Shown here: piece after piece, positions 33,217 to 42,280 of the stretch
Layout: every line of letters begins with the position of its first letter
Position numbering within the stretch: position 1 is the stretch's first letter
Source: Spirosoma sp. KCTC 42546
Lineage (GTDB): Bacteria; Bacteroidota; Bacteroidia; Cytophagales; Spirosomataceae
Direction: 5' to 3'
NCBI RefSeq assembly: GCF_006965485.1
Contig: NZ_CP041360.1
Coordinates: 6,862,501-6,926,500 of the forward strand
DNA length: 64,000 nt
Program-made: the position numbers and the translations under genes
Notes under the pieces: generated by a model
Told to the model about the DNA's origin: nothing
What the model saw: the letters and a program-made list of their open reading frames with translations, nothing else
Databases searched by the model: none

Positions 33217-34766
33217 AGCTATTCGTTTTTCTGCTCTGGCTCAGCAGCATGGCACTTTGGGTAGAATCGGCTTTAGGGCAATCGGTTCCGGTACCCTCAG
33301 ATGTTTTGTCGCGCACAGCCATTGCTACATCAGAAACCTCAACCGGTAATGTACCATCGTCGCTGTCTGCACTGGCAGGCCTGCCGTTAGCCGATACGGG
33401 GATCGTGTTCACTGCCGAGGAGTTTTACCAGGCAGTGTTGCAGCACAATCCGATTGTTAAACAGGCGGCTTTACTAAATCAGGAAGCGCAGGCGCAGGTC
33501 CAGCAGGCCCGTGGTGCGTTTGACCCCAAGCTGTTCTCGGCCTATAATCGTAAAAACTTTGGCAACACGCTTTATTACGACAAATGGCAGTCAGGGCTGG
33601 CCGTACCGATCTTGCCCGGTGGCCTTGATGTAAAAATGACGTACGACCGGAATACGGGAAAGTACCTGAACCCCGAAAACAACGTGCCACCCACGGGGCT
33701 GATTGCTCTGGGGGTTAGTGTACCCATTACGCAGGGACTGCTCATCGATGCACGCCGAAACACGTTGCGCCAGGCTCAACTGGCCGTTAATCTGGCCGAG
33801 GCCGATCGGATTTCATTAATCAATAAAACCCTGCTCGATGCGGCCAAAGCGTATTGGGACTGGTATCTCGCGTATCAGCAGTTTCGCTGGATTGAGCGCG
33901 GGTATCAGTTGGCTCAAACGCGTTTTGTGGCCGTTCGGCAACGGGCGCTCATTGGCGACGCAGCTCCCATTGATACCACCGAAGCCCTGATTACGGTTCA
34001 GGATCGGCTGGTTCAATTTCAACAGGCGGCTGTCGATCTGCAAAATGCCCGACTCAGTCTAACAACGTTTTTGTGGAGTAGCCAAGAAGGCGCAGTTCCC
34101 CAACCTGTCGATTTGCCAGGTACAGTTATTCCGCAGGCCGCTCCCCCCGACCAGACCAGTCAGGTACAGCTTCAGGATTTACTCAACCGAGCTGCCGAAC
34201 GGCACCCAGACCTGGTTAAATTGGTCAATAAGCAGCAACAATTAACCATTGAAGAGCGCTACCGCCGGGCGCTGTTGATGCCCAAAATAAGCGTTGAGGC
34301 TAGCTTATTGAGCCGAGGTCCACTCTCAGAAGCAACTACTGATGGATCGGGTTCGTACGGCTTTCAATCGGGTAACCACAAGATTGGCGTCGATCTGGCC
34401 TTTCCTTTATTTCTCCGCGCCGAACGAGGAAAACTTCGTCAGGTGCAGTTAAAAAACCAGCAAACGGGACTGGAACGGCAACAGACAGGCCGCGACATTG
34501 TTAACGACGTACAACGGGCCTGGAACGAACTGGTTGCCCTTGAAAAACAGATTACTACCCAGCAGCAAACCGCCACCAATCAGCAGATTTTGGTCCAGGC
34601 CGAAGTAAGCAAGTTTCAATTGGGCGAGAGTTCGTTGTTTCTGGTCAATAGTCGGGAAACTAAACTCATTGACTTACGGATAAAGCTGGAGGAGCTACGC
34701 ACCAAGCACCAGAAAGCCCTTGCTAATTTATGGTACGCTGCCGGTTCCAACGTTGGTAGCCGGTGA
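33213..34766 (+). CDS. TolC-family outer-membrane efflux/secretion channel
   Basis: A 517-residue exported protein with a signal peptide (cleavage after LGQ region, about residue 22). It shows two OEP halves, each with long helical hairpins: FYQAVLQHNPIVKQAALL and the later DLLNRAAERHPDLVKLV. The last part is a long helix (LEELRTKHQKALANLWYAAG). It completes an apparent type I secretion or export machine with the two upstream genes. The ATG at 33213 overlaps the HlyD stop by ATGA; an upstream start at 33111 in the same frame is less likely. Confidence 0.9.
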   Translation: MKLFVFLLWLSSMALWVESALGQSVPVPSDVLSRTAIATSETSTGNVPSSLSALAGLPLADTGIVFTAEEFYQAVLQHNPIVKQAALLNQEAQAQVQQARGAFDPKLFSAYNRKNFGNTLYYDKWQSGLAVPILPGGLDVKMTYDRNTGKYLNPENNVPPTGLIALGVSVPITQGLLIDARRNTLRQAQLAVNLAEADRISLINKTLLDAAKAYWDWYLAYQQFRWIERGYQLAQTRFVAVRQRALIGDAAPIDTTEALITVQDRLVQFQQAAVDLQNARLSLTTFLWSSQEGAVPQPVDLPGTVIPQAAPPDQTSQVQLQDLLNRAAERHPDLVKLVNKQQQLTIEERYRRALLMPKISVEASLLSRGPLSEATTDGSGSYGFQSGNHKIGVDLAFPLFLRAERGKLRQVQLKNQQTGLERQQTGRDIVNDVQRAWNELVALEKQITTQQQTATNQQILVQAEVSKFQLGESSLFLVNSRETKLIDLRIKLEELRTKHQKALANLWYAAGSNVGSR

Positions 34767-34790
34767 TTTTATAGTAAGGACAAGCTACAT

Positions 34791-34832
34791 ACAAAGCAGG
34801 ATTGCTCTCAAAAGGCAGTCCTGCTTTGTTTT
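34791..34832 (+). terminator. terminator of ABC-HlyD-TolC operon
   Basis: ACAAAGCAGGATTGC and GCAGTCCTGCTTTGT pair over 15 bp with one mismatch and a 9-nt loop, followed by TTTT. Confidence 0.85.
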
Positions 34833-34883
34833 ATCCCCATAAATTCGCTACTTCACAGCCTTTCATCTCTCCCAAACTAATTA

Positions 34884-36782
34884 ATGAAAAACCTCTCCTC
34901 TTTCGCAGGGCGGCTAGTGGCTCTCGTCTTGTGCTTTTCTCACTATGCTCACGCCCAGGTACAGGAAGACGTTCTTAAAAAACTACAGGAAATTGCCATC
35001 ATTGAGCAGAAAGTCATGATGCCCATGCGGGATGGCGTTCGGCTGGCAACGGATATTTACCGGCCCAAAACCGACAAACCCGTCCCGATTATTTTCTCTA
35101 AAACACCCTACAATTTCAACGCCTGGGGCGATGGAGAGCTTCGACAGAACTCGTACCTGGGCGCGCTTGACGCTGTAAAGCGGGGCTATGCCTATGTGGT
35201 TCAGAATGAGCGGGGCAAGTTCTTCTCCGAAGGCGACTGGGACATTCTAGGCCCACCAACCACCGACGGCTACGATGCCTTTTCGTGGATGGCCAAACAA
35301 CCGTGGTCGAACGGGAAAATCGGGACGCTGGGCTGCTCTTCTACCGCCGAATGGCAAATGGCGGTAGCCGCCTTAGATCACCCGGCACACGCGGCTATGG
35401 TGCCTATGAGCTACGGCGCGGGTGTGGGACGCGTAGCTCCCTTTATGGAACAGGGCAACTGGTATCGGGGTGGGGCGCAACAAATGCTCTTTACCACCTG
35501 GTTGTATGGCACACAGGTCGACAATTTTGCCCGGCCGCTTTTCCCGAAAACCGCCAGCAGTGAAGACCTGACCCGCGTATCCCGATTCTATGATCTAGCG
35601 CCCGAAATGCCCAAAGTCGACTGGGCACAAGGATTGAAATATTTGCCAGTTCAGGACATTATCAAAAATGCGAATGGAGCCAAGGGAGTTTACGAGAAGA
35701 TGATCGTTCGCAAACCAAACGACCCGGACTGGTACAAAGGTGGTCTATATCATGACAACATGCCCTTCGGTGTTCCGAGTTATTGGTTCGCGTCCTGGTA
35801 TGATGTCTCGACCGGCCCGAATATAGCGTTGTTCAACCACGTCCGTAAAAACGCGGCAGACCCACAAATTCGCGACAATCAGTTTCTGGTTATTGCCCCC
35901 ACACTGCACTGTGCCTACAAACGAGCCACGGCGAATACCATTGTTGGCGAGCGTAGTGTGGGGGATGCCCGACTGGATTACGATGCGCTCACCTACGGCT
36001 GGTTTGACTACTGGCTCAAAGGAGAAAACAACGATGTCCTGAAAAACACACCCCGTGTCAGATACTACACGATGGGTTCCAACAAATGGCAGACTTCCGA
36101 TACCTGGCCACCCGCTACGTCCGAAATGACCACCTATTACCTGTCTAGCGGAGGACACGCGAATAGCCTGTACGGCGATGGCAAACTTACTCCAAAACCA
36201 GTCGGTAAAGACGAAAAGGCGGACTTGTTTGCCTATGACCCGGCTTACCCGGTGCCTTCCTATGGCGGCAATGTTTGTTGTACAGGAACAGCGATACAAG
36301 GCGGGGCTTTCGATCAACACCAGATGGAAACCCGGCAGGATGTGCTGGTTTATACAACCGAACCCTTTATCAATGGTGTCGAACTAACCGGCTCGATTGA
36401 AAGCACGCTTTATGTTTCTTCCGATGCCAAAGACACTGATTTCACGGTCAAACTGATTGACGTTTACCCTGATGGAAAAGCGTATAATCTGGATGAGACC
36501 ATTCTGCGCGCCCGCTATCGGGATGGCTTTGAGAAAGAAATATGGATGGACAAAGGGAAAGTGTATAAACTGACCCTAAGCCCAATGTCGACCAGCAATT
36601 ATTTCGCACCGGGCCACAGTATTCGGGTTGAAGTATCGAGCAGTAATTTTCCCCGTTTTGACCGAAATATGAATACAGGTGGCGATAATTATAGCGAAAC
36701 AAAAGGCGTAGTAGCTCACAATCAGGTGTTTCATTCAGCGCAATATCCGTCGCAGATTCGATTGCCGATTGTGAAGAAATAG
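34884..36782 (+). CDS. CocE/NonD-family (X-Pro dipeptidyl-peptidase S15-like) hydrolase
   Basis: A 632-residue exported alpha/beta hydrolase with signal peptide (cleavage after AHA). The N-terminal S15 domain has [16 protein letters not shown] and [15 protein letters not shown]. The nucleophile region reads [14 protein letters not shown], where the usual motif is GxSYxG; the Ser after Cys is the probable nucleophile. A C-terminal jelly-roll domain ([22 protein letters not shown]) is present. The family removes acyl or X-Pro groups from antibiotics or peptides. It is monocistronic. Confidence 0.85.
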   Translation: MKNLSSFAGRLVALVLCFSHYAHAQVQEDVLKKLQEIAIIEQKVMMPMRDGVRLATDIYRPKTDKPVPIIFSKTPYNFNAWGDGELRQNSYLGALDAVKRGYAYVVQNERGKFFSEGDWDILGPPTTDGYDAFSWMAKQPWSNGKIGTLGCSSTAEWQMAVAALDHPAHAAMVPMSYGAGVGRVAPFMEQGNWYRGGAQQMLFTTWLYGTQVDNFARPLFPKTASSEDLTRVSRFYDLAPEMPKVDWAQGLKYLPVQDIIKNANGAKGVYEKMIVRKPNDPDWYKGGLYHDNMPFGVPSYWFASWYDVSTGPNIALFNHVRKNAADPQIRDNQFLVIAPTLHCAYKRATANTIVGERSVGDARLDYDALTYGWFDYWLKGENNDVLKNTPRVRYYTMGSNKWQTSDTWPPATSEMTTYYLSSGGHANSLYGDGKLTPKPVGKDEKADLFAYDPAYPVPSYGGNVCCTGTAIQGGAFDQHQMETRQDVLVYTTEPFINGVELTGSIESTLYVSSDAKDTDFTVKLIDVYPDGKAYNLDETILRARYRDGFEKEIWMDKGKVYKLTLSPMSTSNYFAPGHSIRVEVSSSNFPRFDRNMNTGGDNYSETKGVVAHNQVFHSAQYPSQIRLPIVKK

Positions 36783-36933
36783 CAGGTTTATTCTGGTCCG
36801 TCCCGATTGATCTCGGAGACGCCCAAACAGGCGAACAAATCCGGGAAACGTGCTGTTCTTTTAGAACAATCAGAAACCGCTAGGCACTTTACGAATAAAG
36901 AACTAGCTAAAACGTATTCCTTAATTAGCTTAA

Positions 36934-37014
36934 AACTACCCCCAACCCCCTAAAGGGGGCTTTGCCTATCTCTAAGACTGACAAAAGCCCCCCTTTAGGG
37001 GGTTGGGGGTAGTT
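36934..37014. repeat. long C/G-run inverted repeat
   Basis: AACTACCCCCAACCCCCTAA and its complement TTAGGGGGTTGGGGGTAGTT pair with the adjoining GGGGGC/GCCCCCC runs (one G difference) over 30 bp. It lies between the CocE-type gene and the VWA gene, both on the plus strand. It may act as a terminator but has no T-tract directly after it, and resembles a repeat that recurs in genomes of this group. Confidence 0.8.
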
Positions 37015-37043
37015 GGCAATTCGCTCAATCACTCATTAGCAAT

Positions 37044-38147
37044 ATGAAAGGCTTTCAATTTTCCGATTTCGTGCCGCCCGAACAGAAGGGAGGCAGTAAC
37101 TTCGATAAACTGCTGAATATTTTCCAGCAGTTATTACTGCTGACGTCCGGCGATGTGGAACAAGCCATGTCCTGGATGAGTCAGCTTGACCGGCAATACG
37201 GCCTTACCGATGATAAATACGGCATTGGTAATTTCTTCGATGATCTGAAAGAGAAAGGCTATCTGACCGAAGATAATCAGGAAGGCAAAATCGTGATGAC
37301 GCCCAAGAGCGAACAAACGATTCGGCGAAGTGCGCTGGAAGAAATTTTCGGTAAGCTCAAACGGTCGAAGTCGGGCGGGAGCCACAAAACACCCTATACC
37401 GGCACCGGCGATGAACTCAGCAGCGACCTTCGAACTTATCAGTTCGGTGATTCTCTGGAACAGATTTCAATGACCGAATCCATCAAAAACGCACAGATCA
37501 ACAGCGGTGTGGAGGAATTCAGACTGATGGAGCGCGATCTTGAAGTGACCGAAAAAGAGCAGAAGACGCAAACCTCGACCGTGCTCATGATCGACATCAG
37601 CCACTCGATGATTCTGTACGGTGAAGACCGGATTACACCCGCCAAGAAAGTGGCGCTTGCCCTTGTTGAACTCATCAAACTGAAATACCCTAAAGACACG
37701 CTCGATATTGTTGTGTTTGGAAACGATGCCTGGCAGATTCAGGCCAAAGAGCTTCCGTATCTGGAAGTTGGTCCCTACCACACCAACACGGTTGCCGGGC
37801 TGGAACTGGCGATGGACTTACTGCGTCGGCGAAAGAATAAGAACAAGCAGATTTTCATGATCACAGACGGGAAACCGACCTGCTTGAAAGAAGGCATCAA
37901 ATACTACAAGAACTCATTTGGGCTGGATCGGAAAGTAGTGAGTAAAACACTCACGCTGGCCGCCCAGGCTCGTCGGCTGGAGATTCCGATCACAACATTC
38001 ATGATTGCTTCGGACCCTTATCTAAAGCAGTTTGTACAGGAGTTCACGAAGGTCAATAACGGCCGGGCTTACTACAGCGGGTTGCAGGGCCTGGGTAATA
38101 TGATGTTCGAGGATTTTCAGCGGAACCGCCGGAAGAATATTAAGTAG
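37044..38147 (+). CDS. VWA-domain protein, probable MoxR partner
   Basis: A 367-residue protein with a von Willebrand type A domain. The metal-ion site is visible: MIDISHSM (D-x-S-x-S), a Thr in TNTVAGL and ITDGKPT. The N-terminal ~160 residues are charged, with no signal peptide or membrane helix, so it is probably cytoplasmic. VWA proteins of this type act with MoxR or ChlI-like AAA+ ATPases; such an ATPase lies at 43498-45024. The next gene follows 5 nt after its stop. Confidence 0.82.
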   Translation: MKGFQFSDFVPPEQKGGSNFDKLLNIFQQLLLLTSGDVEQAMSWMSQLDRQYGLTDDKYGIGNFFDDLKEKGYLTEDNQEGKIVMTPKSEQTIRRSALEEIFGKLKRSKSGGSHKTPYTGTGDELSSDLRTYQFGDSLEQISMTESIKNAQINSGVEEFRLMERDLEVTEKEQKTQTSTVLMIDISHSMILYGEDRITPAKKVALALVELIKLKYPKDTLDIVVFGNDAWQIQAKELPYLEVGPYHTNTVAGLELAMDLLRRRKNKNKQIFMITDGKPTCLKEGIKYYKNSFGLDRKVVSKTLTLAAQARRLEIPITTFMIASDPYLKQFVQEFTKVNNGRAYYSGLQGLGNMMFEDFQRNRRKNIK

Positions 38148-38152
38148 GCTAC

Positions 38153-38833
38153 ATGCTGACAACCTTCGCCGATCAAGCCATTCCTTACTACAACACGCTC
38201 GCAGCACCAGCAAATTTGCCAGCCGATGTGGGCGTCATAAACCCCTACCAACAGCCAGAAGTCGAGCACATTGTAAGCGAGTTCTATACCCGATTTTTCA
38301 GCGATACCAATCCGCGCGTTTTTGTACTGGGTATTAATCCGGGACGATTTGGGGCGGGCGTAACGGGCATATCTTTTACGACGCCACAAAATCTGCGTCG
38401 CTACTGTGGCATTGAAAATGACCTGCGCGATACGCCGGAATTATCGAGTCGGTTTATTTATCAGGTTGTGGAAGCCTTTGGCGGAGCGGAGGCATTTTAT
38501 GGACAGTTTTTCCTGACATCCCTCTTTCCATTAGCCCTGACGAAAGCGGGAAAGAACTACAATTTCTACGACGACCGCGGAACAACCGAAGCGCTCTGGC
38601 CTGCCATTACCGAAACCGTTCGAACGCAAATCAATTTTGGCTACAACAGAAAGGTGGCCGTGAGCCTGGGGCGTAAAAACGAAACCTATTTACGTCGACT
38701 CAACGACCAGCAGGGCTTTTTCGACCGCATTGTTACGCTCGACCACCCGCGTTACATTCTGCAGTATAAAACGAAGGATATGCCAATGTACCTGGAGCGC
38801 TATATTGCGACATTGCATGAATGCATTGACTAA
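38153..38833 (+). CDS. DUF4918/SMUG2-like uracil-DNA glycosylase family protein
   Basis: A 226-residue protein with the uracil-DNA glycosylase fold signatures FVLGINPGRFGAGVTGISF (water-activating loop region) and, near the C-terminus, VTLDHPRYILQY (the minor-groove reading loop). The pattern matches the DUF4918 family, described as SMUG2-like, which removes damaged bases from DNA. It begins 5 nt after the VWA gene stop, so both are likely translated from one mRNA. The exact damaged base is unknown. Confidence 0.72.
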   Translation: MLTTFADQAIPYYNTLAAPANLPADVGVINPYQQPEVEHIVSEFYTRFFSDTNPRVFVLGINPGRFGAGVTGISFTTPQNLRRYCGIENDLRDTPELSSRFIYQVVEAFGGAEAFYGQFFLTSLFPLALTKAGKNYNFYDDRGTTEALWPAITETVRTQINFGYNRKVAVSLGRKNETYLRRLNDQQGFFDRIVTLDHPRYILQYKTKDMPMYLERYIATLHECID

Positions 38834-38867
38834 ATAGGTGCGTAGCTTTAAACGAAATTACATTTTG

Positions 38868-38942
38868 TATGACCCCGATGGGGGTCAAATGTTTATAGAA
38901 AGATACTATTTGCTATAGACATCTGACCCCATCGGGGTCATA
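38868..38942. terminator. hairpin between converging genes
   Basis: TATGACCCCGATGGGGGTCA and TGACCCCATCGGGGTCATA pair over 19 bp with one bulged G. An inner stem (ATGTTTATAG/CTATAGACAT) adds to it. It separates the glycosylase gene and the lipocalin-like gene. Confidence 0.75.
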
Positions 38943-38985
38943 CCAGGCAATAAATAACCAACTTGGCCTTTACCTAATTGCTTTC

Positions 38986-39519
38986 TTATACCTTCGTTAG
39001 CTCCAGCGTAACGGTGTACGTTTCATCCTTACCATCGCCGTCGAAGTCCTCCAACTCTTTACCCGACAGTTTCAGGACATTGCCACTAATAACCGTATCG
39101 TAGACGGTTACGTCGGTTCCGCTGGTAAGGGTTAGCTTGTTGCCGTCTAACTTCCAGGTAGAATTATCTTCAACCGGATTCATATCTGTTGAGGCAGAGC
39201 ATTTAGCCCCCGGCGTTCCGGTAACTTTTCCACCCGAATTAAATATAATTGTCGTACCCGTTAGACAGTCAACCAGATCGTTCCCAAGCCCATTCGGTAA
39301 GGATCTGAAATAGGCCAGCACATCATTGCTTTTCTGGCCAGTTCCCAGGAAATCGACCCCAGGATCAATTTTATAGCCTGATATTTTCCAGCTTCCCTCA
39401 ACGGATGATGTGGTGGGTGTTACTGCATCGTCACTCCCTTTCTTACAACTACCGAACCACATTGGCATAGCGACGACTAACGCCCAGGCCATCAAACGGA
39501 TTCCATTCAACTTTTTCAT
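38986..39519 (-). CDS. lipocalin-like lipoprotein
   Basis: A 177-residue lipoprotein with lipobox GSC (MKKLNGIRLMAWALVVAMPMW then FGSCKK). After a Thr-rich linker it has SVEGSWKISGYK, the start of a lipocalin-like barrel, and repeated strands such as TWKLDGNKLTLTSG. The open frame continues back to 39576, but MKKLNG at 39519 fits a lipoprotein signal. Paralogue of the next gene (39698-40213), sharing the opening motif (EGSWKI/EGSYKI), the TT(C/I)-strand layout and the closing LTK. It probably binds a small ligand at the cell surface or periplasm. Confidence 0.8.
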   Translation of the reverse strand: MKKLNGIRLMAWALVVAMPMWFGSCKKGSDDAVTPTTSSVEGSWKISGYKIDPGVDFLGTGQKSNDVLAYFRSLPNGLGNDLVDCLTGTTIIFNSGGKVTGTPGAKCSASTDMNPVEDNSTWKLDGNKLTLTSGTDVTVYDTVISGNVLKLSGKELEDFDGDGKDETYTVTLELTKV

Positions 39520-39647
39520 AATCGTACAATTTGTTAGAATTTGTATTCGCCCCGAAAGTATTATCTCGGTTTGCACGGCCTGAAATGTGTTGAGTAAACG
39601 GTAAGTCGCACTTCGTAAACGGTCGAAACGAAGAATTCAACCACAAA

Positions 39648-39675
39648 AAAACCGACTCGTCATAGAGTCGGTTTT
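39648..39675 (-). terminator. terminator of lipocalin-like gene 39698-40213
   Basis: AAAACCGACTC and GAGTCGGTTTT form an 11-bp stem with a 6-nt loop. On the minus strand it is followed by a T-run. Confidence 0.8.
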
Positions 39676-39697
39676 AGATATTGGAATTATAAGACGA

Positions 39698-40213
39698 TTA
39701 CTTTTTCGTCAAATCCATTGTATAGGTATACGCTACCTTTGTACCTGTACCCAGATAATCCTGGCTATCCTGCCATTGAACCTGCAGAACGGTACCCGTC
39801 TTGAGAACGGTATATGCCGTTTTCGTACCATCACTTTTAGTAATGGTCAATGTGTTCCCACTATAGGCCCATTTGCTGGTGGCATCAATACCTGTGATTG
39901 TACCCGGTGGAACAGTGCTTTTCTGGCAGGTCGTTGGGTTATCAGTGGCAATAGCACCGCCCGTCTGGAAGGTTAAGGTAATGTCATTCAGACAGGTAGT
40001 AGTTAAGATTAACGGAGCAGCGGCTAACAAATCTTCGTAGATACCACCTACTTTAGGATTAGCTTTCAGTGCAGTAATCTTATAACTACCCTCAATTGTT
40101 GTAGTTGGGGTAATAACTGGATTCTCATCATCTTTTTTGCAACTATCAAACCATAGGGGCATGGCAATGAGTAGTGCCCAAATGAACAGGCGGGATGAAC
40201 GCAAATTTTGCAT
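39698..40213 (-). CDS. lipocalin-like lipoprotein, paralogue
   Basis: A 171-residue lipoprotein with lipobox DSCKK after a signal of about 25 residues. The barrel begins TIEGSYKITALKANP and contains KWAYSGNTLTITKSDG, ending MDLTKK. It is similar to the gene at 38986-39519 in layout, so the two arose by duplication. The strand order and Cys pair positions differ, so ligand choice may have diverged. It is separately terminated. Confidence 0.8.
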   Translation of the reverse strand: MQNLRSSRLFIWALLIAMPLWFDSCKKDDENPVITPTTTIEGSYKITALKANPKVGGIYEDLLAAAPLILTTTCLNDITLTFQTGGAIATDNPTTCQKSTVPPGTITGIDATSKWAYSGNTLTITKSDGTKTAYTVLKTGTVLQVQWQDSQDYLGTGTKVAYTYTMDLTKK

Positions 40214-40389
40214 TGTTTCTGGTTATAAGAGGTGATTAATTAGGTTTGACGTCAAAATAGGCAAATAAATAATAAACTTGCGTAGCAGATAGTCAAACCA
40301 TCTGAATAATTAGCAAATGATCTATCTAACGAACTAAAAGTATAAAAAAGTACCGGTCTACTTCCCCAAAAACTCCCAATCCAATAATC

Positions 40390-41754
40390 ATGCGTTTATT
40401 TCTGCTTGGCTATTTTCTCTATATAACCCTACCAGTGCTGGCCCAAACGGCCTACCAACCTAGCGCTGAAAACCTGGCGGCCCGAAAAACCTTTCAGGAT
40501 AATAAATTTGGAATGTTTATCCATTGGGGGGTGTATAGCATTCTGGGTGATGGCGAATGGGTGATGAACAATCGGCAGATTTCAGCGAAAGACTACGAAA
40601 AGCTACCCACGTTTTTTAACCCTATTGCCTTCGACGCGAAAGAATGGGTTTCAATAGCCAAAAATGCGGGCATGAAATACATTACCATCACGAGCAAACA
40701 CCACGATGGGTTTGCCATGTATGACTCAAAAGTGTCTGACTACGATATCGTTGACCGGACACCCTATAAAAAAGACGTACTAAAAGCCTTAGCCGATGAG
40801 TGCCGGGCGCAAGGCATCAAACTGTTCTTTTATCACTCCCACCTTGACTGGCACCATCCTGATTATTACCCACGTGGTCGAACTGGACAGAAAACAGGTC
40901 GTCCCGAAAGCGGCAATTTCGAGAACTATCTCAAATACATGGACACCCAGCTAACCGAATTGCTGACCAACTACGGCCCGGTTGGAGGTATCTGGTTCGA
41001 TGGCTGGTGGGATCAATCTGCCGATGATGCAGGGCATGTAGGCAATTCAGCACCGGCTAGTAAAACCGGTATCGACTGGCATTTAGACCGGACTTATTCA
41101 CTCATCCATAAACTACAGCCAGCCGCGCTGATTGGCAATAACCATCATGTAGCTCCTTTTCCTGGCGAAGACTTTCAGATGTTCGAAAAAGATCTGCCTG
41201 GTAGCAAAACAACGGGCTTCAATGAAGCGCAGACAATTGGGCAACTCCCGCTCGAAACCTGCGAAACAATGAATGGTGCCTGGGGCTTCAACATAAAAGA
41301 TAATCACTACAAAAGCACCAAAGAACTCATCCAGTATTTAGTTAAAGCTGCTGGTCATAATGCCAATTTCCTGCTCAACGTCGGCCCCATGCCGAACGGT
41401 AAAATACAGCCTGAATTTGTGAAAACACTCGGCGAAATTGGCCAGTGGACACAACAAAATGGCGAGACCATTTACGGTACACGCAGTGGTCCCGTTCCCG
41501 CCCGCAATTGGGGCGTTACTACTGCTGTTGGCAATCGGGTGTTTGTGCACATACTCGACTGGTCTGACCGCCAACTGACGCTGCCCGCCATTCCAGGTAA
41601 GGTTCGCTCAGCTAAGCTGTTTGCAGATAAGAGTATTGTTAAAGTTTCTCAAACACCCGAAGGAGTAGTGCTAACCATGGCCACGGCTCCCGCAGATGAT
41701 GCTATGGATACTATTATTGAGCTGGAAATGAACTCAGAGACCGCAAAAAAATAA
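40390..41754 (+). CDS. alpha-L-fucosidase, GH29
   Basis: A 454-residue exported glycosidase with signal peptide (cleavage after LAQ). It carries FGMFIHWGVYS, ITITSKHHDGFAMYDS (substrate-binding His pair), and VGGIWFDGWWD with the catalytic nucleophile D204. GH29 enzymes release L-fucose from glycans. The C-terminal domain (LFADKSIVKV) resembles a short beta-sandwich. No fucose permease or utilisation gene is adjacent. Confidence 0.93.
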   Translation: MRLFLLGYFLYITLPVLAQTAYQPSAENLAARKTFQDNKFGMFIHWGVYSILGDGEWVMNNRQISAKDYEKLPTFFNPIAFDAKEWVSIAKNAGMKYITITSKHHDGFAMYDSKVSDYDIVDRTPYKKDVLKALADECRAQGIKLFFYHSHLDWHHPDYYPRGRTGQKTGRPESGNFENYLKYMDTQLTELLTNYGPVGGIWFDGWWDQSADDAGHVGNSAPASKTGIDWHLDRTYSLIHKLQPAALIGNNHHVAPFPGEDFQMFEKDLPGSKTTGFNEAQTIGQLPLETCETMNGAWGFNIKDNHYKSTKELIQYLVKAAGHNANFLLNVGPMPNGKIQPEFVKTLGEIGQWTQQNGETIYGTRSGPVPARNWGVTTAVGNRVFVHILDWSDRQLTLPAIPGKVRSAKLFADKSIVKVSQTPEGVVLTMATAPADDAMDTIIELEMNSETAKK

Positions 41755-41879
41755 GCCTAAACAAGTTTTTTCACGGTTGTAAGGTATAGCCACAGGATGA
41801 ATGGTGCCTACAAATACCTACAACTACCTAACTTTACATGTTTGAATGGCAGATTGTTTCTTAACTTCTCTCCTCTTGT

Positions 41880-42200
41880 ATGCTCGTAACCACTACCTCT
41901 AATATTGAAGGCAAGCATATCACAAATTATATAGGTCTGGTAAACGGGGAGGCAATTATTGGCGCTAACCTTGTCAAAGATTTTTTTACGAGCATCCGCG
42001 ACGTAGTTGGCGGACATTCAGGCGCTTACGTGCAGGCCTTACGCGAAGCAAAAAGTATTGCCCTCAAAGAAATGGTTGATCAGGCTACCCGGCTGGGTGC
42101 CAACGCAGTTATCGGTGTTGATCTGGATTACCAGACCATTGGTGGAAACGGTGCCATGCTGATGGTAAGTGCCAACGGGACAGCGGTAATTGTAGCGTAA
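41880..42200 (+). CDS. YbjQ/UPF0145 family protein
   Basis: A 106-residue protein of the YbjQ/UPF0145 (heavy-metal-binding domain) family. Typical segments are [56 protein letters not shown]. It forms pentamers in known structures. The function is not proven. A weak -7 box (TAACTTTA) lies about 50 nt before the ATG. It ends at a strong hairpin. Confidence 0.92.
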   Translation: MLVTTTSNIEGKHITNYIGLVNGEAIIGANLVKDFFTSIRDVVGGHSGAYVQALREAKSIALKEMVDQATRLGANAVIGVDLDYQTIGGNGAMLMVSANGTAVIVA

Positions 42201-42210
42201 TGCTATGAGC

Positions 42211-42270
42211 GTATAAAACGATTTGCCTACTGTATGTATAGCACCATACAGTAGGCAAATCGTTTTATAC
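42211..42270. terminator. 26-bp perfect hairpin between converging genes
   Basis: GTATAAAACGATTTGCCTAC plus TGTATG pairs perfectly with its complement at 42245-42270 across an 8-nt loop. It lies between the stops of the YbjQ gene and the beta-propeller gene. Confidence 0.88.
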
Positions 42271-42280
42271 TGCCTGGTCC

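Noticed and set aside
35745..36320. 191-codon frame antisense to the CocE-type hydrolase
   Set aside because: It is fully inside a conserved gene on the other strand, has composition typical of an antisense shadow (many Gly, Arg, Val), and has no promoter.
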